DNA of 64,000 bases from Citrobacter freundii (GCA_003243445.1 QFQQ01000001.1:1-64000); one strand, 5' to 3'; shown: positions 45,930 to 54,000, counted from the stretch's first letter. Numbers and translations are program-made. The notes: generated by a model not told the origin, from the sequence alone.

Positions 45930-46343
45930 TTATTGAATATCCTTCATTTCTTCGGGATTCTTCCACCATGGAATTGTTTTGCCTCTTTGGGACTTCGGAA
46001 GATTATTTAGAAACGTGTCTTCAATTTCCTGATTATATCCAACGCTAATATTTGCATTCTCAAGCGTACCCCTTGTAGCATCGAAAATGATTTGATTTTC
46101 ATTTCCCGTAACTTTTAGGTGTGCTATAAATCTATACATAATTTTGTTGAATTGATCGTCTCCGAAAACAGCGAGCCGGAGTTTTTGTCCATTTTCGTCT
46201 GTAAATGATTGAGTCCCGGTCCACCCCTTGTTAATGTAAGGGGGGAATGCCAAAACTATCTTTACGGTGTGCCAATTATCATTTGAAAGTTGCCTAATAG
46301 CCCTAACGATTTCATTTTTTACGTCAACCAACTCCTTCTTCAT
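45930..46343 (-). CDS. Putative immunity protein beside a non-specific endonuclease toxin tail
   Basis: A 137-residue soluble protein (MKKELVDVKNEIVRAIRQL; GWTGTQSFTDENGQKLRL; PWWKNPEEMKDIQ). I do not recognise the family with certainty; the size and alpha/beta look would fit an immunity protein of the type paired with DNA/RNA non-specific endonuclease toxins. It follows 19 bp after the stop of a 49-codon remnant of exactly such a toxin (46363-46512). With its toxin gone it is an orphan immunity gene. Confidence 0.6.
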   Translation of the reverse strand: MKKELVDVKNEIVRAIRQLSNDNWHTVKIVLAFPPYINKGWTGTQSFTDENGQKLRLAVFGDDQFNKIMYRFIAHLKVTGNENQIIFDATRGTLENANISVGYNQEIEDTFLNNLPKSQRGKTIPWWKNPEEMKDIQ

Positions 46344-46362
46344 TTTTTTTTAATTTGTATGG

Positions 46363-46512
46363 TTATATCACCTGGAATCCGGCTGGTCGTCCATTGGTAC
46401 CATAAACTATATTAACCTCTATGTTAGTAACAGCGCTTCCATTATTCAAAGTGTTGGCCCAGGTTTGTTCCATCTGAGCCCATGTGCCTGGATGCTGGCT
46501 CCGGGTTTCTTT
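46363..46512 (-). pseudogene. Remnant: C-terminus of a DNA/RNA non-specific endonuclease toxin
   Basis: The frame reads HPGTWAQMEQTWANTLNNG followed by AVTNIEVNIVYGTNGRPAGFQVI-stop. This is the tail signature of DNA/RNA non-specific endonuclease domains (W..ME..WA..L..G..V.V.I...Y...RP..F.V), which occurs as a toxin C-terminus in polymorphic toxins. A stop codon at 46513-46515 ends the frame upstream, so the His-Asn-His-type catalytic part is missing. Confidence 0.75.
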
Positions 46513-46581
46513 TTACAAATCAACTTGTGCTTTAGCTTTATTGCGTCCAAAAATCGCTGCTAGCAAACTTGTTTACAACAA

Positions 46582-46604
46582 AAGGGCGGCTGACAGCCGC
46601 CCTT
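46582..46604. terminator. Terminator-like hairpin (second copy)
   Basis: Identical stem to 44257-44279 (AAGGGCGGC...GCCGCCCTT), preceded by the same GCAAACTTGTTTACAACAAA-like stretch. It closes the immunity gene at 46624 on the minus strand and marks the boundary of the duplicated module. Confidence 0.7.
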
Positions 46605-46623
46605 AAATCAAATTCCATAAATG

Positions 46624-47322
46624 CTATAACTTAACGTCCTTCAAATATTTCGCGGCAAATACCTCTGGCATATTCTCGTCCGTCCGGTCATACCTCGCGC
46701 CGTCTTTCAACCATTCCCGCTCGACCAAATCAAAGTTTCGGTTAACTACTTCTTCATATTGACGATTATCGCTCAGGCGAGCAATGATCAACCTGGAGAC
46801 AGACAAGAACGCAAGCGCAGGAAAAACACCATGTTCTTTCTCATAAAAGCTATCCAGATTATTGAATTGCGCATCCATTGCTTTTATATCCGCATACTTC
46901 GAGAAGAAATCAGTATACTCATGTTGATAAAAAGACTTGATCTCCTCCAAAAGTCTGCCTAACTCCTGCTCGGTCTTGATGGTTTGGAAGCTTCTGAATG
47001 GGTCTTCGGGCGTTTTCAATAAGCCCGGGCTGATCCCGGTAATCTGCTTTGGTATCACTACCGGACCCTTCCGCAAAGGTACTTGCTCATGAATTCTTGA
47101 TAACAAATTAACAACCCTGTTAATCCCAAAGCCGTAATGATAAACGACCTTGAATCCATCATAGCTGTACGCCGTACTAAAAAAGCTATGACTGTATTCA
47201 TCCGTGTCCTTTTCCATTATAGATAGGACGTCAGCAGGGGTTTTTGATTTTTTATAACCTTCTCGCGAAAGAAAGGTGTTCATTTCGCTCTGGATAACTA
47301 ACTTAAGATCTTTTTTATTCAT
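46624..47322 (-). CDS. Putative immunity protein (paralogue of 44372-45070), paired with the nuclease-like toxin
   Basis: The ATG at 47322 (232 residues) is five bases after the toxin stop codon, so it is the natural start; an upstream alternative start at 47337 overlaps the toxin. The protein is soluble and full-length similar to the paralogue at 44372-45070, including GYKKSKTPADVLSIMEKD, PKQITGISPGLL and the C-terminal MPEVFAAKYLKDVKL. The close coupling to a toxin tail argues that this is the cognate immunity protein. The fold and family name are unknown to me. Confidence 0.75.
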   Translation of the reverse strand: MNKKDLKLVIQSEMNTFLSREGYKKSKTPADVLSIMEKDTDEYSHSFFSTAYSYDGFKVVYHYGFGINRVVNLLSRIHEQVPLRKGPVVIPKQITGISPGLLKTPEDPFRSFQTIKTEQELGRLLEEIKSFYQHEYTDFFSKYADIKAMDAQFNNLDSFYEKEHGVFPALAFLSVSRLIIARLSDNRQYEEVVNRNFDLVEREWLKDGARYDRTDENMPEVFAAKYLKDVKL

Positions 47323-47327
47323 ATAAA

Positions 47328-48137
47328 CTAGTTCCACGTATTTGAAACCGGATCGAATTTAGTAAAAGTTGGCGTACCATTGACTGTACCATCTCCAGCA
47401 CTCTTCACCACCGCTTTCACGTTAAAAGTTACCCCTTGAGGGATATTGTCAAGTGATGGCGGCCCAAATTTTGTACTGCGAAGTTCAAAGTCCACCGTTC
47501 CATTTCGCAGATCGGCTAAAAATTGGTTCTGCCTAGTGGTAAATGCAGTGCTCCCAGATATTTTCACCTCGTTGATAACGACATCATACTTTCCGGTCCC
47601 TGAATTAAATCTAACGTAAACCTCATCCGCTACGAAATAATCTCCCGTAGATGTTTTTAGCTGTACTTGCCGCAGTGTTTGGTTATAATCTCCAGCATTC
47701 AGTGCTGTTTTTGAAAATACATTCCCTTTAGTATTGGCGTTATTCAAGACATTATTTTCAAATCTTTTGCCATTGATAAAATTCTGCTTGTAGTCCCGCA
47801 TTTCCTGAAATACGGCCACGTCATCCGCAGCGTCTGCAATGTCACTGGGGTCTGCGGCTTTCAGCACATCATCATCAAGCTGATCAATATTATTGATATG
47901 CGGGTTACTATAGACATCTCCGCCCTTTTCGATCACCACTACCCTTTCGGCTCCATTGTCTATGTTCTTTGTCAATAGCTTTTCATCATCCAGGTTTTTA
48001 ACCAGCTTATTGTTATCTGCCGCATTCTTCAGTGCGTTAGCAGTTGCATGGTTTGTTGATCCATCCGGAATAAATTGCTGCATATCGGTAAAATCATCAC
48101 TCGCCTTCCGTACCACATCTTTACCTTTCGTTAGAAT
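47328..48137 (-). pseudogene. Polymorphic toxin C-terminal part with a probable PD-(D/E)XK-like nuclease domain
   Basis: The frame is open from 48137 to the TAG at 47328, with no convincing start codon (the first candidate is GTG at 48116). The C-terminal 140 residues look like a restriction-endonuclease-fold toxin: GKRFENNVLNNA (Glu), then YFVADEVYVRFN (Asp/Glu) and VVINEVKISGS (E-x-K). It ends SAGDG...FTKF...SNTWN. The N-terminal part (LTKGKDVVRKASDDF) resembles the linker before toxin domains of RHS-like proteins. It continues the protein at 48131-48568 after a -1 frame change, so the gene is broken. Confidence 0.7.
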
Positions 48138-48568
48138 TTAACAGCGCTAAACAGGATCATCGCTCCCTGAACAGTATGCCGACCGCCCTGATAATTTGCC
48201 CGATCGCCTCCCTGTGTATAGTTGGCATACCCGGTAACGCTGGAGATGATTTGTTTGATTTTCTCTTTGTTCAGGGATTTGATGCCATTGTAGAAGTTAT
48301 TTAGTGAGGATCGGGGGTTTCTCACGATTTCAAGTCCCATCTGAACGAGTTGAAGAGGACCTGTAATCTCTTCGATCAACTGATCAATGGCACCAGCAAG
48401 AGCCGCAGGGATACGGAATGGACTTTTCAAATAATCAGCAGCAGCACCGCTATTTGTGCTACCCGACCTTCGTCCCTGGGTTCCAACTGAATTCCGGAAG
48501 TGCACCTGCAACCCGACCGCAACAACTTCTACGAAAACAAATGAAGACAGAACAGATATTTTCTGACA
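48131..48568 (-). pseudogene. 5'-truncated upstream part of the polymorphic toxin
   Basis: The open frame runs from after a TGA at 48569-48571 to TAA at 48131, without an ATG in its first part. It reads LQVHFRNSVGTQGRRSG, then FRIPAALAGAIDQLIEEITG and a helical pre-toxin region ending GGRHTVQGAMILFSAVKF. A -1 shift at AAA-TTC would join it smoothly to ILTKGKDVVRK of the next frame. No RHS, VgrG or filamentous part is present upstream, where the plus-strand ATPase begins. Hence this is an orphan toxin tip, both truncated and frameshifted. Confidence 0.7.
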
Positions 48569-48784
48569 TCAATTAATCTGGCACGATAACACTTCCCAGA
48601 TCAATTAAAGATCGATACGCAAAGAAGCTATAACTTCGTACCAGATCATCAAAATCAACCTCCCTCCCCGGATCCCATCCAGCCAGCAAATGCCTAAAAC
48701 CGGCATGATTCTTATCCCATTACAAATGATCTGTAACGATTGCTGCGTCACAACTTTTTCAAACATCGACGGAAAAAACTGGCA

Positions 48785-51328
48785 ATGGACAAAAGCATAC
48801 ACTGGCATTCGCTCACCATCGAAGAAGCTATAAAAGAAACCGGCAGTGCTCCCAATGGACTGAACACGGAATCCGTTCAACAAAAGCAAACACAGTTTGG
48901 CAGGAATGAGCTGAAAGCAAAAAAGAAGAAAACCGCTTTCACCATCTTCCTTCAGCAGTTCCTTGATGTAATGGTCCTGGTGCTGGTGGTCGCCGCCGTC
49001 ATCTCCGCATTCCTGGGTGAAGTATCTGACACGATCGTGATCGTGATCATCCTGATCCTGAATGCGATCATTGGGTTTGTTCAGGAATTCCGCGCGGAAA
49101 AAGCAATGGAAGCTTTGCAGAAAATGTCTGCACCGGTCACCAATGTTTTGCGGAATGGCAAAACGGAAAAGATCGGATCTGTTGAACTCGTTCCCGGCGA
49201 TATCGTGTTATTAAATGCAGGTGACACTGTTCCCGCTGATCTCCGCCTGATGGAAACCGATGCACTCAGGATCAATGAAGCCAGCCTCACCGGCGAATCA
49301 AATACGATCGATAAAAAACCTGATGCGCTAAAAGAGGAAAATCCGCCCCTTGGTGATAGAACGAATATGGCGTTTAAAGGTACCGCCATCACCAGCGGAA
49401 AAGGAAAAGGACTGGTCATTGCCACCGGCATGCAAACCGAACTCGGCAAGATCGCCGGCATGCTGGATGATGCTGAAAGTAGCACGCCATTGCAAAAAAG
49501 ACTGGCGGCCTTCAGCAGAAGGCTTACCCTCATCATTATCATACTTTGCGCATTGCTCTTCGTCATGGGTTTTATCCGTGGCGATCAGTGGGAGCAATTA
49601 CTGCTCACTACACTTTCACTCGCGGTAGCAGCAATACCGGAAGCATTGCCTGCCGTAGTATCTGTATCACTTGCATTAGGTGCGCGCAGATTGATGAAGC
49701 AGCAGGTATTGATCAGGAAACTGTATGCGGTGGAGGCCCTTGGCTCAGTAACTTATATCTGCACGGATAAAACAGGTACGCTTACCAAAAATGAAATGGA
49801 AGTAAAATCTGTCTGGACTGCTGATCAGGAAAAAGAAGAAGCGTTGCTGCAGGCCATGCGATCGAGCCATGATCTGAAGGAAGAGAATGGAAAATGGATC
49901 GGTGATCCTACAGAGATCGCCATGCTGCAATATGCGAAAGACAAGGAAGAACTTAAACGCGTAAAAGAAATTCCGTTCGACTCGGAGCGGAAAGCAATGA
50001 CCACGATCCATGAAAAAGATGGAAAGTACTGGATGATCACCAAGGGCGCCACTGAATCCATACAGGGCATGCTGAAGGATAAAGATCTTTCAGCACAGAT
50101 CAAAGAAGAAGAGGAAAAGATGGCGAAAGAAGGAATGCGCGTGATCGGTTTTGCAGGCCGTATGCTCGATCAGTTGCCTGACCAGCCCAAAGCAGAAGAA
50201 CTGGAAAGAGAGCTTGAATTCATCGGTCTCACCGGCATGATCGATCCGCCGCGCAAGGAAGCCAAAGATGCCATCGAAGAATGCAGGAAAGCCGGCATCG
50301 TTCCGGTGATGATCACCGGTGATCATCCGTTAACGGCGGCATCCATCGGCCGACAGCTGGGAATAGTGGAAAAAGATGAACAGGTGATCACCGGTAAGGA
50401 CATGGAGTCATTATCTGATGAAGAACTGGATGAAAAAGCGGAACATCTGCGCGTGTATGCACGGGTTTCACCCGAGCAAAAACTAAAGATCGTAAAGGCT
50501 TTGCAAAACCGGGATCAGTTTGTATCGATGACCGGCGATGGAGTGAACGATGCACCATCATTGAAGCAGGCCAATATCGGTGTGGCAATGGGTATCACCG
50601 GCACAGACGTTACAAAGGAATCAGCAAGTATGATCCTGCTGGATGATAATTTCGCAACGATCGTAAAAGCGGTTCGTGAGGGCCGGCGCATTTATGATAA
50701 TATCCGCAAGTTCATCAAATACATTCTTACCGGTAATGCCGCAGAGATCTGGACGATCACCCTCGCTCCTATCCTTGGGCTACCGATCCCATTATTACCG
50801 GTGCATATTCTTTGGGTAAACCTGGTCACGGATGGACTGCCTGCATTAGCGCTTGCAGCGGAAGCCGAAGAGAAAGATATCATGCAGCGGCCGCCAAGAC
50901 ATCCGAAAGAAAGCATCTTCGCACAAGGACTGGGCATACACATTCTTTGGGTGGGTTTATTTATCGGCCTGCTCACACTCGGCACACAATGGTATGCCAT
51001 CAATCATACACAAACACATTGGCAAACGATCGTCTTCACTGTCCTTTGTCTTGCCCAGCTCTGGCATGTGATGGCCATCCGAAGTGAAAAAAGATCCTTG
51101 TTCACGATCGGTTTATTAAGCAATAAGCCATTATTGCTTGCAGTCATCGGCACCGTCATCCTTCAACTTGGCGTGATCTATATTCCCTTTCTCAATACAT
51201 TCTTTCACACACAACCGCTGACCGGCATGGAATTGCTGTTGGCATTCGGAGCATCCGCCGTAGTATTCCTGGTAGTGGAGATTGAAAAAACAGTAAAGCG
51301 GACGTTAGCGAAGAATAAAAAGCAATAA
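48785..51328 (+). CDS. P-type cation-transporting ATPase, calcium-pump type
   Basis: The ATG at 48785 gives an 847-residue protein starting DKSIHWHSLTIEEAIKE, the usual cation-ATPase N-domain; the frame is open from 48740 but the extra residues are not typical. Motifs: LTGES (actuator), PEALPAVVSVSLALGARRL (fourth helix with PE), DKTGTLTKNE with phosphorylated Asp near 328, KGATES (nucleotide domain), TGDHPLTA, and TGDGVNDAPSLK. It belongs to the P2-type (SERCA/PMCA-like) pumps, probably exporting Ca2+. It is transcribed alone, divergent from the toxin remnants. Confidence 0.93.
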   Translation: MDKSIHWHSLTIEEAIKETGSAPNGLNTESVQQKQTQFGRNELKAKKKKTAFTIFLQQFLDVMVLVLVVAAVISAFLGEVSDTIVIVIILILNAIIGFVQEFRAEKAMEALQKMSAPVTNVLRNGKTEKIGSVELVPGDIVLLNAGDTVPADLRLMETDALRINEASLTGESNTIDKKPDALKEENPPLGDRTNMAFKGTAITSGKGKGLVIATGMQTELGKIAGMLDDAESSTPLQKRLAAFSRRLTLIIIILCALLFVMGFIRGDQWEQLLLTTLSLAVAAIPEALPAVVSVSLALGARRLMKQQVLIRKLYAVEALGSVTYICTDKTGTLTKNEMEVKSVWTADQEKEEALLQAMRSSHDLKEENGKWIGDPTEIAMLQYAKDKEELKRVKEIPFDSERKAMTTIHEKDGKYWMITKGATESIQGMLKDKDLSAQIKEEEEKMAKEGMRVIGFAGRMLDQLPDQPKAEELERELEFIGLTGMIDPPRKEAKDAIEECRKAGIVPVMITGDHPLTAASIGRQLGIVEKDEQVITGKDMESLSDEELDEKAEHLRVYARVSPEQKLKIVKALQNRDQFVSMTGDGVNDAPSLKQANIGVAMGITGTDVTKESASMILLDDNFATIVKAVREGRRIYDNIRKFIKYILTGNAAEIWTITLAPILGLPIPLLPVHILWVNLVTDGLPALALAAEAEEKDIMQRPPRHPKESIFAQGLGIHILWVGLFIGLLTLGTQWYAINHTQTHWQTIVFTVLCLAQLWHVMAIRSEKRSLFTIGLLSNKPLLLAVIGTVILQLGVIYIPFLNTFFHTQPLTGMELLLAFGASAVVFLVVEIEKTVKRTLAKNKKQ

Positions 51329-51410
51329 CAAGAGTTCGATTGATCGTTAAGCGATCTCGTTTGATACAATTATCATGACTGTTGGAGCCGACTCCTCAGT
51401 TACACGCGAT

Positions 51411-51692
51411 TGTGTAGTCACATCTTTTTTACCAGTTAGTTCGTAGGCTCCCGCAGATCTCGCAGATTTTATCTGTCTTTTTCATAAAGTTGTTGCGAAT
51501 CCTGTGTATGCTATATATTGGATCGCGCGGATTTCGCAGATAAGTTTCCGAAATAAGCAGGTGATCTGCGTCATCTGCGATGCGAGGGAATTTAAATTAG
51601 CCGAACGAAGGTCACTTCAAACAGAATGAGTTTGAAATCTGCGAGATCTGCGGGAGCCTACGAACTAACTGATAAAAAGATGTGTCCACACT
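51411..51692. repeat. 282-bp inverted-repeat element after the Ca2+-type ATPase
   Basis: Left arm 51411-51470 and right arm about 51633-51692 pair over about 55 bp with few mismatches. Sequence features: GTGT...CACATCTTTTT at the ends, AGTTAGTTCGTAGGCTCCCG inside, then CGCAGATCTCGCAGATTT words. The centre (51530-51600) has more of these words in inverted order. It occupies most of the 51329-51747 gap between the ATPase and arsC, which are convergent; a role as bidirectional terminator is possible. Confidence 0.85.
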
Positions 51693-51747
51693 GTAGTTCG
51701 GATAGAGGAAGTCCCGGCCCTGGCAGACATTAATTTGCTTAACTAAA

Positions 51748-52167
51748 TCACATCGGAATAAAATCACCAACAAATTTTTCGCTATACGCCTTTATCTGTT
51801 CCCGCACATCTCTGAATTGAGCCATTATCTCAGCTTCATTTCCTATAGCTTTAGCCGGATCAGGAAAGTTAAAATGAAATCGTTGCGCTTTTGATGGAAA
51901 ATAAGGACATCTTTCTTTTGCGTTATCGCAAACCGTGATAATAAAATCAAAATCGATATCGCGGTATTCTTCTACGTTATTGGAGGTTTGTGCTGAAATG
52001 TCCACGCCATCTTCCTTCATAGTGGCAACAGCCCTGGGATTTACCCCATGCGTCTCCACGCCCGCGCTCCACACCTCAGCCCGGCCGGCGGAGAACAATC
52101 TTAAATAGCCCTCGGCAATCTGGCTGCGGCAACTATTCCCGGTGCACAGCACGAGTATCTTTTTCAT
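51748..52167 (-). CDS. arsC: Thioredoxin-coupled arsenate reductase (LMW-phosphatase type)
   Basis: The ATG at 52167 (139 residues) is chosen over the TTG at 52179. The protein has the P-loop C8-TGNSC-R14 of low-molecular-weight phosphatase-type ArsC and the resolving cysteine pair C80 and C87 (TVCDNAKERCPYFP). The 72- and 79-residue spacing from C8 is that of thioredoxin-linked arsenate reductases. It reduces arsenate to arsenite. It ends the arsR-arsM-arsC operon and overlaps the small ORF upstream by 35 bases. Confidence 0.92.
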   Translation of the reverse strand: MKKILVLCTGNSCRSQIAEGYLRLFSAGRAEVWSAGVETHGVNPRAVATMKEDGVDISAQTSNNVEEYRDIDFDFIITVCDNAKERCPYFPSKAQRFHFNFPDPAKAIGNEAEIMAQFRDVREQIKAYSEKFVGDFIPM

Positions 52168-52294
52168 TGGTTGAGTCAAATGGCAACAGCCATATCAGGT
52201 TAATGATCGTAAATTTCCAATCGAAGCCAAAGCAATAATTCAATACCACAACAGCAATTGTAATAATGAGGGGCTTTCTGTATCTCTTTCGCAT
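52133..52294 (-). CDS. Small membrane protein between arsM and arsC (53 residues)
   Basis: An ATG four bases after the arsM stop opens a 53-codon frame (MRKRYRKPLIITIAVVVLNY...) ending inside arsC. It has a basic start, a hydrophobic helix (about residues 8-22), a second hydrophobic stretch (about 28-39, FTIINLIWLLPF) and a charged tail. The tight 4-bp spacing and overlap with arsC suggest translational coupling. I know no family; it fills an otherwise unexplained 118-bp gap. Real expression is not proven. Confidence 0.5.
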   Translation of the reverse strand: MRKRYRKPLIITIAVVVLNYCFGFDWKFTIINLIWLLPFDSTNEKDTRAVHRE

Positions 52295-52297
52295 ATG

Positions 52298-53158
52298 TTA
52301 TTTGCAGCAGTCGGGGCCACAACAATTTTGCGTTGCAGTAACCGGCTTTTCAGCATACACAGTTACACTATAAATTCCGGTGTCTGATGAACTGAATTGT
52401 GCTAACGATTCCCGATCAAGATATTGGTTGAGAATATCATCGGGAATTACGATGGGCTTTTCTTTTTGAACGGTAATATTTACAAAGCCGACGGCATTGA
52501 TCAGTTCAAGATACTGCTCTTTCTGTATGGAGCCGGAAACGCAACCGGCGTACATCTCCGCAGCCTCGCGGATGGCCGACGGCAGATCGCCTTTAAGCAC
52601 AATATCAGCAATGGAAAAATGAGCGCCGGGCTTAAGCACACGATAGATCTCTTTTAATACAGCGTGCTTATCAGGCACCAGATTCAATACACAATTGCTG
52701 ACGATCACATCTGCAAGGTTATCTTCTACCGGCATCTGTTCGATATCACCCTGCCTGAATTCGACGTTCGTAAACCCCAGTTTGATCGCATTGGCCCTGG
52801 CTTTATCAATCATCGCCTGGGTAAAATCTATACCGATCACTTTCCCCTCTTCACCGGTTGCGGCCCTTGCGATGAACGCGTCATTTCCTGCGCCCGATCC
52901 AAGATCGATCACCACATCACCCGGAGCGATCTTCGCAAACTCAGTGGGCAGACCGCATCCCAAACCCAGGTCTGCATCAGCCGAATAGCCTTTCAGATCA
53001 CTGTAATCATCACTCATGATATTGTAAACTTCGGTGCTGCAAGCTCCCGAGCCGCAACAGGATGATTGATTCACTTCTTTTTCCTGTAAAGCGATCTGGC
53101 TGTATTTCTCTCTGACCAGTTCCTTTAATTGCTGATCTGTTCGTGTAGTTTTTTCCAT
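52298..53158 (-). CDS. arsM: Arsenite S-adenosylmethionine methyltransferase
   Basis: A 286-residue SAM-dependent methyltransferase with motif I VIDLGSGAGNDAF (about 83-95). The three arsenite-binding cysteines of ArsM are present: Cys68 (GLGCGLP), Cys156 (VSNCVLNL) and Cys206 (MYAGCVSG). An additional Cys-rich start (SSCCGSGAC, 32-40) and end (NCCGPDCC) are common in bacterial members. It methylates As(III) to volatile or less retained forms. It begins 36 bp after arsR, with an operator-like palindrome in the gap. Confidence 0.93.
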   Translation of the reverse strand: MEKTTRTDQQLKELVREKYSQIALQEKEVNQSSCCGSGACSTEVYNIMSDDYSDLKGYSADADLGLGCGLPTEFAKIAPGDVVIDLGSGAGNDAFIARAATGEEGKVIGIDFTQAMIDKARANAIKLGFTNVEFRQGDIEQMPVEDNLADVIVSNCVLNLVPDKHAVLKEIYRVLKPGAHFSIADIVLKGDLPSAIREAAEMYAGCVSGSIQKEQYLELINAVGFVNITVQKEKPIVIPDDILNQYLDRESLAQFSSSDTGIYSVTVYAEKPVTATQNCCGPDCCK

Positions 53159-53160
53159 TT

Positions 53161-53176
53161 ATTGTAATATTACGAT
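53161..53176. promoter_or_regulatory. ArsR-type operator palindrome in front of arsM
   Basis: ATTGTAATATTACGAT: a perfect GTAATATTAC core with AT flanks. It differs from the site at 53528-53543 only at two positions. It lies just upstream of the arsM ATG, inside the arsR-arsM gap. Confidence 0.55.
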
Positions 53177-53194
53177 GAATAAAATCAAAAAAAA

Positions 53195-53524
53195 TCAACA
53201 ACACTTTTCGTTGCTGGAGTAAGGAACAAAGAACGCATTTAAAGCCACCCTGTATTGATTCCACACTTTTGGATCAATACAGTAACAAACACTGGTTCCT
53301 TCAATATTCCCTTGAATAAGCCCCACGTTTTTCAACTCCTTCAAATGCTGACTGATCGTTGCCTGTGCCAATCCCAGTTCATCGACCAATTCTCCGCAAA
53401 TGCAGGCCTGTGCTTTGATCAAATGCTGAATGATGGCGATCCGTGCCGGATGGCCAAGTGCCTTCATCATTTGAGCAAGTTTATTCTGCTTGTCTGTAAA
53501 TATCTCCGTTTTTGTAAGCCCCAT
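53195..53524 (-). CDS. arsR: ArsR/SmtB family arsenic-responsive repressor
   Basis: A 109-residue winged-helix repressor with the ArsR core ALGHPARIAIIQHLIKAQACICGELV and recognition helix region LAQATISQHLKELKNVGLI. The metalloid-sensing cysteine motif is C-x-C (CIC, about 42-44) at the helix before the DNA-reading helix, with extra cysteines SVCYC and EKCC near the end. It should dissociate from DNA on binding As(III). It is the first gene of the operon and has an operator-like palindrome directly in front of its start codon. Confidence 0.93.
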   Translation of the reverse strand: MGLTKTEIFTDKQNKLAQMMKALGHPARIAIIQHLIKAQACICGELVDELGLAQATISQHLKELKNVGLIQGNIEGTSVCYCIDPKVWNQYRVALNAFFVPYSSNEKCC

Positions 53525-53527
53525 TGC

Positions 53528-53543
53528 ATCGCAATATTACGAT
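53528..53543. promoter_or_regulatory. ArsR-type operator palindrome at the arsR start
   Basis: ATCGCAATATTACGAT is a dyad (ATCG...CGAT around AATATT) beginning three bases upstream of the arsR ATG. Its near-copy at 53161-53176 supports a common regulator, probably ArsR itself (autorepression). Confidence 0.6.
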
Positions 53544-53580
53544 AAATAAATTCTAACCAAAAAAATATTTTACAGCTTCA

Positions 53581-54000
53581 TGAAGACAGAAATTTAATGT
53601 TGCTTAACTAAGCTGCTGCTTTTGTACGGTCTTACCGTCTTCCCGCCTTACCGGTTTAATTTTTACCGGCAAGGCGGGAAGATGGTAAGAGAGATTCAGG
53701 TTGGTACAGAATGCAATCACGAAATGGTTTGCATCGAACAATATCCGCTATTTATTTTTCACCGTTATAGGAAATCAAACTTTATTCAATATGAAGACAG
53801 AAATCTAATGTCGTTTAACTAAGGTGCTGCTTTTGTATATTCTTACCGTCTTACCGGCTTACCGGTAAAATTAAACCGGTAAGCCGGGAAGACGGTAAGA
53901 GAGATTCAGGCCGGTACGGAATGCAATCACGAAATGGTTAGTACCGAAAAATATCCGCTTTTATCCTTCACCGTTATAAGGAAATCAAACTTTATTCAAT
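53581..54000. repeat. Tandem duplication (211 + 209 bp), each unit with a strong hairpin
   Basis: Unit 1 (53581-53791) and unit 2 (53792-54000) share TGAAGACAGAAAT..TAATGT, the CTTACCG hairpin, the GAGATTCAGG segment and GGAAATCAAACTTTATTCAAT. Hairpins: 53631-53655 with 53664-53689, and 53841-53865 with 53874-53898. The second stem consists of 8-bp CTTACCGT/CTTACCGG words. Each unit starts near an AATGTYG-TTAACTAA sequence resembling the mobile-element end at 55642. No gene is seen in 53544-54093. Confidence 0.85.

Noticed and set aside
48131..48140. Programmed -1 frameshift in the toxin gene
   Set aside because: GTTAAATTC is not a canonical slippery heptamer and the gene lacks its 5' part, so mutation or assembly error is more likely.
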